A stretch of 64,000 bases of DNA from Candidatus Aminicenantota bacterium (GCA_016783445.1 JADHWO010000005.1:1-64000), one strand, 5' to 3'. Shown: positions 11,226 to 20,912, counted from the first letter of the stretch. The notes: generated by a model not told the origin, from the letters alone. Numbers and translations are program-made.

Positions 11226-11560
11226 TTGAATCTTATACTTTTGGACGTATGGAAGTTAATGGCCACACATACACCTCTGACCTGATCCTTTATCCGGACA
11301 AGGTCCAGGACTCTTGGTGGCGAGAAACAGGTCACAGGCTCAGCCTCAAAGACATAAAGGATGTACTCAAAGAGGAACCTGAAGTTATCATAATCGGCAC
11401 CGGCTTCACCGGATTAATGAAAGTGGAGGAAGAAGTAAAACAGTATGCTCAAGATAATAGGATAGTCCTCGTTATAAAAAAAACAAAAAAGGCAGTTCAA
11501 AATTTTAACGAAATCGCTACTAAGAAAAAGACAGTTGGTGCCTTCCACTTGACTTGCTAA
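11222..11560 (+). CDS. Mth938-like domain protein
   Basis: YTFGRMEVNGHTYTSDLILYPDKVQDSWWRETGHRL, VIIIGTGFTGLMKV, GAFHLTC. Confidence 0.8.
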   Translation: MIESYTFGRMEVNGHTYTSDLILYPDKVQDSWWRETGHRLSLKDIKDVLKEEPEVIIIGTGFTGLMKVEEEVKQYAQDNRIVLVIKKTKKAVQNFNEIATKKKTVGAFHLTC

Positions 11561-11604
11561 AAAGATACCTTATTTTTTTAATTGTATTATTTCTCCCTGG
11601 TTAA

Positions 11605-12255
11605 ATGGCTAAATGCTCAAAATGTAATGAAAGAAAAGGAAAGCGGCACTGTGCTGCTTTGGGAGATTATTTATGCAGCCTCTGCTGCGGCAAACTAAGG
11701 GAGAAAGAAATTCACTGCCCTCAAGACTGCACTTTTTTAGAGCAACACAGACCATATCAGGAAAAACGTATTATAGACAAAAAACAAGATTCTTTTTCAA
11801 GAAAGAGATCTCCTGATGAAGATATTTTAAAAGACGAGAGGATGGCCTGGCTCGCTTTACACATAGAAGCACCCTTAAAGGAGTACGGCAAAAAGAAAAA
11901 GTCTTTAACTGATAAAGAAGCTCTTTTATCCCTGGAGTATGCTAAAGAAAAAATAAAAAAGGGAAAAGGGCTTATTATCACTCCTGATGAAAAGAGTAAG
12001 CCAAAAAATGAAATCGGAGAAGTTATTTACCAGAGTATTGATAAATGCCGGTACGAAAAAAAGATAATACTACCGGGAGAAATAGGGACTTACAAGAAGG
12101 AAGAAAAAATTCAATGCCTGGAGAGGATTATTCTCTCTGTAAAATTCCTGGCTAGGGAAGACTTCGAAGGCAGAAAATATATCGAGCAGGTTATTAAGCG
12201 TTTTTCTCAAATAGAAGAGTTATCCCGCCAGAAGAAAATTAATCACATTTCTTGA
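11605..12255 (+). CDS. Hypothetical protein with Cys-rich, probably zinc-binding N-terminus
   Basis: CSKCNERKGKRHCAALGDYLCSLCCGKLREKEIHCPQDC followed by a charged region. Confidence 0.6.
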   Translation: MAKCSKCNERKGKRHCAALGDYLCSLCCGKLREKEIHCPQDCTFLEQHRPYQEKRIIDKKQDSFSRKRSPDEDILKDERMAWLALHIEAPLKEYGKKKKSLTDKEALLSLEYAKEKIKKGKGLIITPDEKSKPKNEIGEVIYQSIDKCRYEKKIILPGEIGTYKKEEKIQCLERIILSVKFLAREDFEGRKYIEQVIKRFSQIEELSRQKKINHIS

Positions 12256-12266
12256 TTGCTGCTCTC

Positions 12267-13289
12267 CTAACCCTTGCTCATAAGCTCTCCCATAAAATTA
12301 AGGGAAGGGATGTTACTGCAGACAATTTTTATGATGGCTGCTGTGGGAACAGATAAGATCATACCAGGAATTCCCCACAACCATCCCCAGAAAAACAGGA
12401 AAAAAAGAACCACAAGTGTACTTAAACCCAGGCTCTGCCCCATTACTCTTGGTTCAATAAAGTTACCCAATGTCATCTGGATTGAGCCCAGTATGATAAA
12501 AATCCAGAATGCTGGCCAGAGCGTCTCAAATTGAAAAACTGCAATAGCCACTGGCAGGGCAGTCGCTATTATGGATCCAATGTTAGGAATATAATTCAGG
12601 ATAAATGTAAAAAAGCCAAAAACAATAGCAAAATCTACTCCAAAAATCAATAGCACAACCGTTGCAAAAACTCCGGTTGAAAAGCTGACTGCTGTTTTTA
12701 TAGCAAGGTACTTCTGAATTTGATTATCGATTTTCTCAATAACATCAATAATTTGAGAGGCTCTCCCACTGTTAAAAGAATTTTTTACTTTTACTTTAAT
12801 ATTCCCCCGTCCAGCCAGAATAAAAATTAGAAAAATGAAGACCAGAAAAAGATTGGACATAAAAGTGAAAAAAGGCCCAAGCGAGGAAAGAAACAATCCT
12901 CCAATTCTATTTATGTCAAGTTGTCCTACCCAATCTTCAGGCTCCCATTCAGGAAGAGCAAGCTTAATTTTTTCTTGAACCGAAGTTATAATCGAGCTGA
13001 TTTTTTTTCCGTATTCTGGAAATTCAGAGGCAAAAGACTTACCGCTGGAGTAAAAAAGAATCCCTAAGAGGTATATGATAAAAAAAGCAAGTATAACAAT
13101 AAATAAAATAGAAACAGCCCTTGGGATTTTTTTTCGGGTTAAAAAATCCAATATCGGAGAGAGAATAAAGGAAAGAAAAACGGCTAAAAAAAAGGGAAAA
13201 AGAACAGGCTTTGCCAACCGTAATACTACCCCTACGATAAAAATAACCATAATCACAAGGCAGGCAACAATAACTTTATTCCCTTTCAT
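12267..13289 (-). CDS. AI-2E family transporter
   Basis: Polytopic; LNYIPNIGSIIATALPVAIAVFQF and VMGQSLGLSTLVVLFFLFFWGWLWGIPGMILSVP motifs. Confidence 0.88.
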   Translation of the reverse strand: MKGNKVIVACLVIMVIFIVGVVLRLAKPVLFPFFLAVFLSFILSPILDFLTRKKIPRAVSILFIVILAFFIIYLLGILFYSSGKSFASEFPEYGKKISSIITSVQEKIKLALPEWEPEDWVGQLDINRIGGLFLSSLGPFFTFMSNLFLVFIFLIFILAGRGNIKVKVKNSFNSGRASQIIDVIEKIDNQIQKYLAIKTAVSFSTGVFATVVLLIFGVDFAIVFGFFTFILNYIPNIGSIIATALPVAIAVFQFETLWPAFWIFIILGSIQMTLGNFIEPRVMGQSLGLSTLVVLFFLFFWGWLWGIPGMILSVPTAAIIKIVCSNIPSLNFMGELMSKG

Positions 13290-13409
13290 CCGATACTCTT
13301 CAGCGTTTAATTCCCAATTATTATAGTCTATTTCAAATTATAATCAAAACAATTCATTTTATAAAGTAAGTAACTTTTTTGCCGTGATGAAGGACTGATC
13401 AATCACATT

Positions 13410-13734
13410 ATAAGGGTATTTGGGGATGGATGAAGCGACTTTGAAGATTTAGCCTTCCTGAATCGCTATTTGAGGGAATCCGGCGTAGCCGGACACCGAG
13501 TATGTTTAAACTCAGGCCAGTGGATTCAGAAAACACGCAACTTTTGCCCCAGCGAGTCAAAAGCTGCTCGATTTCAGGCTTCGCTCTCCTCTCCATCATG
13601 AAGAGGAACCATGCCCGCTTTGCCTTCAAACGGTTTTTCTCACCCACTGCCCTTCGTTTATGCTTTGAATAGAATGATGAAGGAATGGCGTTAAAAATCT
13701 GAACGGAAGCTCAGACATTCCCAAATACCCTTAT
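13410..13734 (-). mobile_element. MITE-like interspersed repeat, copy B (inverted relative to A and C)
   Basis: Near-identical core to copy A on the opposite strand; inverted ends ATAAGGGTATTTGGGGATG (13410-13428) and CATTCCCAAATACCCTTAT (13716-13734). Confidence 0.75.
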
Positions 13735-13861
13735 TAATCCACCACGGGAAAAAAGATGCTTCATTTTCCAAACGTTAATACATAAATGGTTCCCTTTTAA
13801 GCCATTTAATCCAGAAGGATTATTATAAAATATTTCTATTGATAAAAAGTTTATCCCAATA

Positions 13862-14851
13862 CTACTTTTTTAAAGAACCGACCAGTTTTCCAAAATACCT
13901 CTCTCCGACTTCTTCAAATCCATCTTTAATTTTCATGACCCCGCATAAATAATTCTCAACTCTAGTCATATATATATTGTGATAGTATCGGTCTTTAATG
14001 CGATATCCCAAGGAAATTTTCTGGACGTTCTGTTTGCCTTTCTTCTCAAGATATCGTTCCAACATATTCTTGGCATCTTCCGCGTTCTCTCCTTTTATGA
14101 AAAAACAGTCAAACTCAAGGTCTAAAAGCTTATAATTTGCAAGGTATCCATCATGTAGAAAACTGTAGCCCATAAAATTACGCAGGAAAAACTTCTCGCT
14201 GTTTTGAATGAGCCCTTCATCAGGAAAAAGCTTAAGGAGAGGTGGGAGTTGACCCTTAAACTTGACTTTTTTTGCAACTTCTTGAGAAAAAAGCTTCAGC
14301 AGCTTATCGGATTCCTCACCACAGTCAAAACAGAGAAGTTTAATGTAGTATTTCCCCACGATAAAATTTAGAGTCCCCTCTTCCAGATAACCCTGATTAC
14401 CTAAAGAGATAAATTGGGACTCAGGAAAACGCTCTGCACTGTAGATTCCAAAGGAATTTATCTCATTTCCCATATCATAGATTTCAAGGCTTAGAGAGGG
14501 CTCGCTCTCTTCTTTATTATATAAACCAACGATCAATTCCTTAAAATCATAAGCCAGGTAAATCTCAGCAGCACCATTGATATATTCATAAAGTGTTCCA
14601 GGGACATAATTCTGAGGTGCTTCAGAGAACTTCCAAGAGCCAAGCTTTGGCAAAAGAGCACGAAGAGAAGAAACTTCCTCTTTATCGAACAGAGCTCCTT
14701 TCATGCTGGAAACTGAAAAAAATAAAATAAAACAAAAGAAAACCTTTAAATATCTTTTTGGCCTTAAAATATTCATCTTTAATACTCCATTAATCTTAAT
14801 CGACTTTTTAATATAAGATGAAAAATATTTTTTGACAAGGTTTTCTTTCAC
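13862..14851 (-). CDS. Secreted DUF6599-like protein
   Basis: Hydrophobic N-terminal segment; YEYINGAAEIYLAYDFKEL...LEIYDMGNEINSFGIYSAER. Confidence 0.55.
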   Translation of the reverse strand: MKENLVKKYFSSYIKKSIKINGVLKMNILRPKRYLKVFFCFILFFSVSSMKGALFDKEEVSSLRALLPKLGSWKFSEAPQNYVPGTLYEYINGAAEIYLAYDFKELIVGLYNKEESEPSLSLEIYDMGNEINSFGIYSAERFPESQFISLGNQGYLEEGTLNFIVGKYYIKLLCFDCGEESDKLLKLFSQEVAKKVKFKGQLPPLLKLFPDEGLIQNSEKFFLRNFMGYSFLHDGYLANYKLLDLEFDCFFIKGENAEDAKNMLERYLEKKGKQNVQKISLGYRIKDRYYHNIYMTRVENYLCGVMKIKDGFEEVGERYFGKLVGSLKK

Positions 14852-15007
14852 TCTCTTCTTGTTTTAGATACTGAGCTTAATCTTTTCTGACAAAATCTCT
14901 CCAGAGGAAAATTGTTAACAACAATAACATGAAACAGGCATCTATAATCACCTGTTTTTTCCTGTCTGCCTCTGTTGACATCATTTTGAAAGTGGAGTAT
15001 TTTTATT

Positions 15008-15904
15008 ATGATGGTTTCAAAAGTTGTTCTAATCAGAGGAAAAGCAGTCTTTTCACGAGATGGGGATATCGATCAAAGAATACTTACTGACATGTTCAAC
15101 AAGGGAATCCAGATATTAATGGGTCAGCAAAATCTGAAAGATAGTCTTAGCCTCCTTTTCAATAGCAATAACAAGGTAGGGATAAAAATTAACACCATAG
15201 GCGGTAAAAAGCTTTCCACCCGCCCGGAAGTCTCCTTTTCACTGGCAAAAGCGCTTTTAACAGCAGGAATCCAGCAAGAAAATATAATCATCTGGGACCG
15301 AACCAACCGCGAATTGAGAGATGCAGAATACAGGCTAAACCTCAACCAAAGCGGTTTTAAGGTTCTTGGCACTGACACACAAGGAGTAGGCTATGATTCG
15401 GAACTGACATCTCACCTGAATATTGGAAGTCTTTTCTCCAAGATTCAATCAAAGATGATCACAACTTCCATAAGCCTTGCAATCTTAAAAGACCACGGTA
15501 TGGCAGGAGTAACAGCAGGAATGAAAAATTACTTTGGAGCCATTCATAATCCCAACAAATACCATGATACTAACTGTAATCCATTTGTAGCTGAACTTTT
15601 CGAAACAAAACCAATTAAAAACAAGCATAAACTCACTGTGCTGGACAGCCTTGTTGTTCAATATCATCGAGGACCTTCCTACCATGCTAGGTGGGCAAAA
15701 AAATACAAAGCTCTTATTTTTTGTCTGGACCCTGTGGCGGCTGACTTTATTGGGTGGCAGATCATAAAAAAACTCAGAGCCGAGAAGGGGCTTCCTTCAT
15801 TAAGAGAAGAAAAAAGAGAGCCTGCTTACCTGAAGACTGCTGAAAAAATGGGACTAGGGAAAGCCAATCATAAAGAGATAAAAATAATCGAAGAGGAATT
15901 ATGA
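15008..15904 (+). CDS. DUF362-like protein
   Basis: KVGIKINTIGGKKLSTRPEVSFSLAKALLTAGIQQENIIIWDRTNRELRDA; LKDHGMAGVTAGMKNYFGAIHNP. Confidence 0.75.
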   Translation: MMVSKVVLIRGKAVFSRDGDIDQRILTDMFNKGIQILMGQQNLKDSLSLLFNSNNKVGIKINTIGGKKLSTRPEVSFSLAKALLTAGIQQENIIIWDRTNRELRDAEYRLNLNQSGFKVLGTDTQGVGYDSELTSHLNIGSLFSKIQSKMITTSISLAILKDHGMAGVTAGMKNYFGAIHNPNKYHDTNCNPFVAELFETKPIKNKHKLTVLDSLVVQYHRGPSYHARWAKKYKALIFCLDPVAADFIGWQIIKKLRAEKGLPSLREEKREPAYLKTAEKMGLGKANHKEIKIIEEEL

Positions 15905-17034
15905 AAAGAAGACAGTTTTTCAAAACAGCAGGAGGAGCCACGCTTTTAACAGGGGCAGGCTTGATGAACAAAACGCCTACACTCCTAATGGACCTTTATG
16001 CTTTTGGTGAAGAAGCAAATATCTCAAAAGTTGAAGCGCGATACTATAAAAAACATCCTGACAGGGAGATAGAATGCCTTCTCTGCCCCCGCTACTGCAA
16101 ACTGGGAGATAAAGAAAGAGGCTACTGCGGAGTCAGGGAAAATATTGGCGGCACTTATTATACGCTCGTCTACGGAAAAGTTTGTGCAATTCACGTAGAC
16201 CCTATTGAAAAAAAACCTCTGTTTCATTACCTGCCTAAAAGCAGTGCCCTATCAATAGCTACAGCAGGTTGTAATGTGAACTGCAAATTCTGCCAGAACT
16301 GGGAAATATCTCAAGTTAGGGCTGAACAGGTCTATAACTATGACCTCCCTCCTCATTCAGTCGTGGAAAATGCCCAGAAGTACGACTGCCCTGTAATTGC
16401 CTATACATACACAGAGCCTGTTGTCTTTTATGAATACATGTACGACACGTCTATAGAAGCCCGTAAAAAGGGGATCAGGAATGTTGTCATCACCGGTGGA
16501 TACATCAATCCAGAGCCACTTGAGGAACTGATAAAAGTTGTAGATGGAATTAAAGTGGATCTAAAAGCATTCTCCCAGGAGTTTTATACTTCATATGTCA
16601 AAGGAAAATTAAAACCAGTTCTTGAAGCTATAAAAATTATATCTAAGAGTAATGTCTGGCTGGAAATTGTCTATCTTGTTATCCCAACGCTTAATGATGG
16701 CACTGAAAAAATCCGAGAGATGTGCCAGTGGATTTTAAAAGAGATCGGACCTGATGTTCCTCTACACTTTGCCCGGTTCCATCCCATGTATCTTGTAAAA
16801 AACCTCCCCCCCACTCCGTTATCAACTCTTGAAAGAGTTTATAAAATTGCTCAAAAAGAAGGGCTTCATTACGTGTATATTGGGAACGTTCCCGGACACC
16901 GGGCAGAAAACACATACTGCCCTCAGTGTAAAAAAATCATCATCCAGAGGTCTGGCTACCAGATAAAAAATATCAATCTTACAGGAGGAAGATGCAAATT
17001 CTGTAACAACCTCATTCCAGGAATCTGGAGTTGA
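15901..17034 (+). CDS. AmmeMemoRadiSam-type radical SAM protein with Tat-like N-terminus
   Basis: CNVNCKFCQNWEIS (CX3CX2C), LCPRYCKLGDKERGYCGVRENIGG; N-terminus MKRRQFFKTAGGATLLTGAGL; C-terminal CPQC...CKFC. Confidence 0.85.
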   Translation: MKRRQFFKTAGGATLLTGAGLMNKTPTLLMDLYAFGEEANISKVEARYYKKHPDREIECLLCPRYCKLGDKERGYCGVRENIGGTYYTLVYGKVCAIHVDPIEKKPLFHYLPKSSALSIATAGCNVNCKFCQNWEISQVRAEQVYNYDLPPHSVVENAQKYDCPVIAYTYTEPVVFYEYMYDTSIEARKKGIRNVVITGGYINPEPLEELIKVVDGIKVDLKAFSQEFYTSYVKGKLKPVLEAIKIISKSNVWLEIVYLVIPTLNDGTEKIREMCQWILKEIGPDVPLHFARFHPMYLVKNLPPTPLSTLERVYKIAQKEGLHYVYIGNVPGHRAENTYCPQCKKIIIQRSGYQIKNINLTGGRCKFCNNLIPGIWS

Positions 17035-19166
17035 TAAACTTTCTTCCGCCTTTTCTTTTAGGTTTCCTGGCACTATCCTTTCAAATTTTTTTATTGAGAG
17101 AATTCTCCGTTCATTTCTACGGAAACGAAATTACTTTTGGATTTATCCTTGCTGCCTGGCTATTGTGGGGTGGCTTGGGAAGCATCTCAGCCTCCAAATT
17201 AAAATTTCATCTCTCACGATTTCCCCAAACATACTATGCTGTAATTCTATTCCTTCCTCTCTGCCTGATCGGACTCAGGTTCTCGCGATTTATCTACAAA
17301 ACACTCCCAGGGGAAATCACCGGGATTTTACCGATGTTAATTTCTTCTCTGGTTATTTCTTTTTTTATAAGCTTTCCCCTGGGAATTCTTTTTGTCTTAA
17401 ATGTTTTTTTCCTGAAAGGTGATCTTTTTAAGGTTTACCTTCTGGAATCTCTGGGAGCTTCCACAGCAGGATTAGCCGTCTACTTTTTCCTCATACCTGC
17501 TTTCTCCAACTGGTTGGGAGTTTCTATTGTCGGAGTTTCTGTTTCTCTTCTGGTGTTTTTTTCATTTGGAGAAAAAAAACAAATTTATCTCTTATCTATT
17601 ATCCTCATTTTCCTAACCGCTTTTGCCTTATTTGACTTTCCCAGCCAAAAAATATACTGGAAGCCTTTTTTTCTTGTCAGGAGTCAAGACAGCATCTACG
17701 GGAAGCTGCAGGTTATCCAAACCGAGGAGCAGATTTCTCTCTATAACAACAGTTTTCTGGATTATTCTTTTCCAAATCTAGCTGCCTCTGAGGAATCTGT
17801 CCACTTTACTCTTCTCCAGAATCCAGAAGCAAAAAATGTTCTGTTGATTGGCGGAGGAGCAGGTGGAAGTTTAAGGCAGATTCTGAAGTATCCTCAGGTT
17901 GAAGTGGATTATGTCGAGTTAGACCCGGAAATCATTCGACTCTCACTCGAATTTTTGCCTGAGAGTGAGCAAAGGATACTAAAAGACAAACGGGTCCACA
18001 TATTCTATCAGGATGGAAGAGCCTTTCTTAACAAATCTCAGAATAAATACGACATGATTATCCTTAACCTACCCGAACCGGCAACAGCGCAGATAAACCG
18101 TTTCTATACAAGAGAATTTTTCCTTGAAGCCAGAGAAAAGTTAGGCGAACAAGGCATCTTTTCTTTTCGGATCCCTTCAGCAGAAAATTATATAAGCTTT
18201 GAACTTCAAAACTTCCTTGCCTCGCTGTACTACACCCTCAAAGAAGTGTTCCCTGTTGTTGAAATTGTTCCAGGGAACACAAACATTTTCCTGGCTTCAT
18301 CTCTTCCATTAACCATAGAATTTGAAAAGCTTTGCAAAAAAATCAAGGACTTAAACCTCCAGAATACTTATGTCAGCCCCCATATTCTAATTTCTCGCCT
18401 TAATCCGCAAAGAATCAAACTAATCAAAGAAAAGATATACACTGGAAAAAAAACGATTAACCTGGACTTTTCACCTATTGCCTATTTCTATAATTCCGTA
18501 CTGTGGAGTACACAGTTTAAAGGTTTAGAGAGGAAAATATTTACTTTTTTTTCAAAACTGCACAGCTTTTGGCTTTTAGACTTACCTTTGATTCTTTTTC
18601 TTTCCCTTCTTCTTATCTTGTGGCTGAAACAAAAGAAATCCACTTTTTTCCTTGTCCCTCTGGCAGTAATGGGTTTTACCACAATCGTTGTTGAAATCAT
18701 CATGATTATCGCCTTTCAAACTCTTTATGGATATGTTTACCGCAGAATTGCTCTCCTCCTCACATCCTTTATGATTGGCCTATTTTTAGGCGCTCTTCGA
18801 GGCAAAAAAAGAAAACGAATTGGTTTAGTGCATCTGCTCTTTATCCAATTTGGTTTTCTACTCCTAATACTCCTGCTCCACATTTTTTTGGAGAAAAATA
18901 CTCCTGAACTTTTTTTCTTAATATTTCTTCTTACCCTCGGCTTTCTTGGAGGAGATATGTTTGTTGTTTCAAATCATCTTTTTCTAAAAGAGAGGAAAAA
19001 CTATGGCCTTGGCTATGGCTTAGATCTATTAGGTTCTTTCTTTGGTGCACTTGCTGTCTCCTCTCTTCTCATCCCTCTTGTAGGACTCCCTCTGCTTCTC
19101 AAATATCTTTTGCTCCTTAATTCCTTTTGTTTCATTTTTCTCTTCGGAGGAATGAGAAAATTATAA
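17031..19166 (+). CDS. Polytopic membrane protein with internal spermidine-synthase-like domain
   Basis: N-terminal TM block, NVLLIGGGAGGSLRQILKYPQVEVDYVELDPEIIRLS...KDKRVHIFYQDGRAFL, then a C-terminal TM block. Confidence 0.8.
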   Translation: MINFLPPFLLGFLALSFQIFLLREFSVHFYGNEITFGFILAAWLLWGGLGSISASKLKFHLSRFPQTYYAVILFLPLCLIGLRFSRFIYKTLPGEITGILPMLISSLVISFFISFPLGILFVLNVFFLKGDLFKVYLLESLGASTAGLAVYFFLIPAFSNWLGVSIVGVSVSLLVFFSFGEKKQIYLLSIILIFLTAFALFDFPSQKIYWKPFFLVRSQDSIYGKLQVIQTEEQISLYNNSFLDYSFPNLAASEESVHFTLLQNPEAKNVLLIGGGAGGSLRQILKYPQVEVDYVELDPEIIRLSLEFLPESEQRILKDKRVHIFYQDGRAFLNKSQNKYDMIILNLPEPATAQINRFYTREFFLEAREKLGEQGIFSFRIPSAENYISFELQNFLASLYYTLKEVFPVVEIVPGNTNIFLASSLPLTIEFEKLCKKIKDLNLQNTYVSPHILISRLNPQRIKLIKEKIYTGKKTINLDFSPIAYFYNSVLWSTQFKGLERKIFTFFSKLHSFWLLDLPLILFLSLLLILWLKQKKSTFFLVPLAVMGFTTIVVEIIMIIAFQTLYGYVYRRIALLLTSFMIGLFLGALRGKKRKRIGLVHLLFIQFGFLLLILLLHIFLEKNTPELFFLIFLLTLGFLGGDMFVVSNHLFLKERKNYGLGYGLDLLGSFFGALAVSSLLIPLVGLPLLLKYLLLLNSFCFIFLFGGMRKL

Positions 19167-19183
19167 ATTTTTATCATATTTTC

Positions 19184-19269
19184 TTGACAGAAATTTTGAA
19201 TTATGTTCTACTATAAATTAACCCTTTCATACACTTATCCTATAGTACCTATAGGAAATAGGATCCTAT
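19184..19269 (+). promoter_or_regulatory. Candidate promoter plus double palindromic operator upstream of the hdr-kor-flx-frd gene set
   Basis: TTGACA at 19184-19189 with only a weak -10 candidate (TACTAT 19209-19214, 19-bp spacing). TCCTATAG-TAC-CTATAGGA at 19238-19256 and palindrome ATAGGATCCTAT at 19258-19269. Confidence 0.45.
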
Positions 19270-19290
19270 AATTTGAATAAGGAAACTCTG

Positions 19291-19698
19291 ATGAGAATCA
19301 ACCTCTCAAAAAGAAATATCAAAGATCCCTTTGTAGTTAAAGTGGAAGAATTAAGCGGCCAGAATCTCCTTGCTTGCTATCAATGCGGCAAGTGTTCGGC
19401 TGGATGCCCTGCAGTCTCTGAAATGGACATCCTTCCCAATCAAATCATCCGTTACGCCCAGCTCGGTTTAAAGAATGAACTCCTGCAATCAAAATCAATC
19501 TGGATCTGCGCTTCCTGTTTTACCTGTAACGCGCGCTGCCCAAAAGGTATTAATATCGCTGAAATTATCGAAGCCATAAGACAGATTTTACTGCGCAAAA
19601 GAGAAGACCATGTTAATTTAAATAAACTCTCAGACGCAGAAAAAGGAGATGTTCCTCCGATAGCTATCATCAGCAATCTGAGGAAATTTACATCTTAA
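19291..19698 (+). CDS. hdrC: Heterodisulfide-reductase subunit C-like 4Fe-4S protein
   Basis: CYQCGKCSAGCPAV and CASCFTCNARCPKGINIAEIIEAIR. ATG 19291 has SD AAGGA; track start TTG 19273 is less likely. Confidence 0.85.
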   Translation: MRINLSKRNIKDPFVVKVEELSGQNLLACYQCGKCSAGCPAVSEMDILPNQIIRYAQLGLKNELLQSKSIWICASCFTCNARCPKGINIAEIIEAIRQILLRKREDHVNLNKLSDAEKGDVPPIAIISNLRKFTS

Positions 19699-19750
19699 AT
19701 CTAAACTATGATAAATAATCACTTTAATATTAATTATATAGGGAATTTTA

Positions 19751-20629
19751 ATGAAAATAAGTTATTATCCTGGTTGTACTCTGAAAAACAATGCTAAAAA
19801 TTTTGAAGACTCAACCTTATGTTCCTTAAAAAAACTTGGGATTGAAGTTGAAGAACTTCCACGATGGAACTGTTGTGGAACAGTATTCTCTCTGGCTACT
19901 GATGATTTGATTCATCACGTAGCTCCTATAAGAAATCTCATCCGAACCAAAGAGTCCAATTCAGAAAAAATTATGACTCTTTGCGCCATGTGTTTTAATA
20001 CCTTAAAAAGAGCAAACGAAAGGGTTAAAGCCGATCCAGAGAGCCTGGAAAAAATCAATGATTTTATGTATCTCGAGAAAATCAACTATGAAGGCGATGT
20101 TAAGGTTCTCCACCTCTTGGAGATACTTAGAGATGAAGTAAAATTCGAGAATATTGCCAAAAAAGTGGTTAAACCTTTAAAAAATTTAAAAGTTGCTAAC
20201 TATTACGGATGTCTCCTGGTACGTCCAAAAGAGATTGGCTTAGATGACGTTGAAAATCCGACAATCCTGGAAAATCTCACGACTGTTTTAGGTGCAGATC
20301 CTGCAGATTTTCCGTTCAAAACCGAATGCTGTGCATCGTATCAAACAGTCGACAAGCCTGAAATTGTGGCTGAAAGAGCTTTCCAAATCCTAACATCAGC
20401 TCAATCACAGGGCGCTGATGTTGTTGCTGTAAGCTGCCCGCTTTGCGCTTTTAATCTTGACCATAGACAGAAAGAAACTGTTAAAAAATATCCTGAATTC
20501 AAAAATATCCCTATTCTCTATTTTTCCCAGATTTTAGCTATTGCATTGAGCTGCCCTGAGGAATCTCTAAGATTTGACCTTCATTTTGTAGATCCAAAAC
20601 CAATTTTAAAAGAAAAAGGACTAATCTGA
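19751..20629 (+). CDS. hdrB: Heterodisulfide-reductase subunit B-like protein with two CCG-type modules
   Basis: YYPGC...WNCCGT...LCAMC and YYGC...ECCAS...CPLC. Confidence 0.9.
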   Translation: MKISYYPGCTLKNNAKNFEDSTLCSLKKLGIEVEELPRWNCCGTVFSLATDDLIHHVAPIRNLIRTKESNSEKIMTLCAMCFNTLKRANERVKADPESLEKINDFMYLEKINYEGDVKVLHLLEILRDEVKFENIAKKVVKPLKNLKVANYYGCLLVRPKEIGLDDVENPTILENLTTVLGADPADFPFKTECCASYQTVDKPEIVAERAFQILTSAQSQGADVVAVSCPLCAFNLDHRQKETVKKYPEFKNIPILYFSQILAIALSCPEESLRFDLHFVDPKPILKEKGLI

Positions 20630-20636
20630 GGAACAA

Positions 20637-20912
20637 ATGACACGTTTTGGCGACTTAAAACCAAAAAAGGGCAAAATCCATATTGAAAAAGACCTGTGCA
20701 AAGGATGTGGATTCTGCGTGGAATACTGCCCCAAAGATGTCCTTGAACTCTCAGAAGAATTTAATGTTAAAGGGTATCATCCCCCCGTAGTTAAGAATGA
20801 GGATGATTGCCTTTACTGCCAACTTTGCGAGACAATTTGCCCCGAATTTGCTATATTTGTTACCCAAAAAAAAGAGGAGGAAGAAGGTGAAAAAGGTGAA
20901 AGCAGACCCTAA
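20637..20912 (+). CDS. korD: 2-oxoacid:ferredoxin oxidoreductase delta (2x4Fe-4S) subunit
   Basis: DLCKGCGFCVEYCPKDVLELS and DDCLYCQLCETICPEFAIFV; next to the alpha subunit. Confidence 0.85.
   Translation: MTRFGDLKPKKGKIHIEKDLCKGCGFCVEYCPKDVLELSEEFNVKGYHPPVVKNEDDCLYCQLCETICPEFAIFVTQKKEEEEGEKGESRP

Noticed and set aside
20797-20886. N-terminal extension of the KorA ORF from 20797
   Set aside because: Lies inside korD and does not resemble KorA; GTG 20887 in the same frame gives a normal N-terminus.
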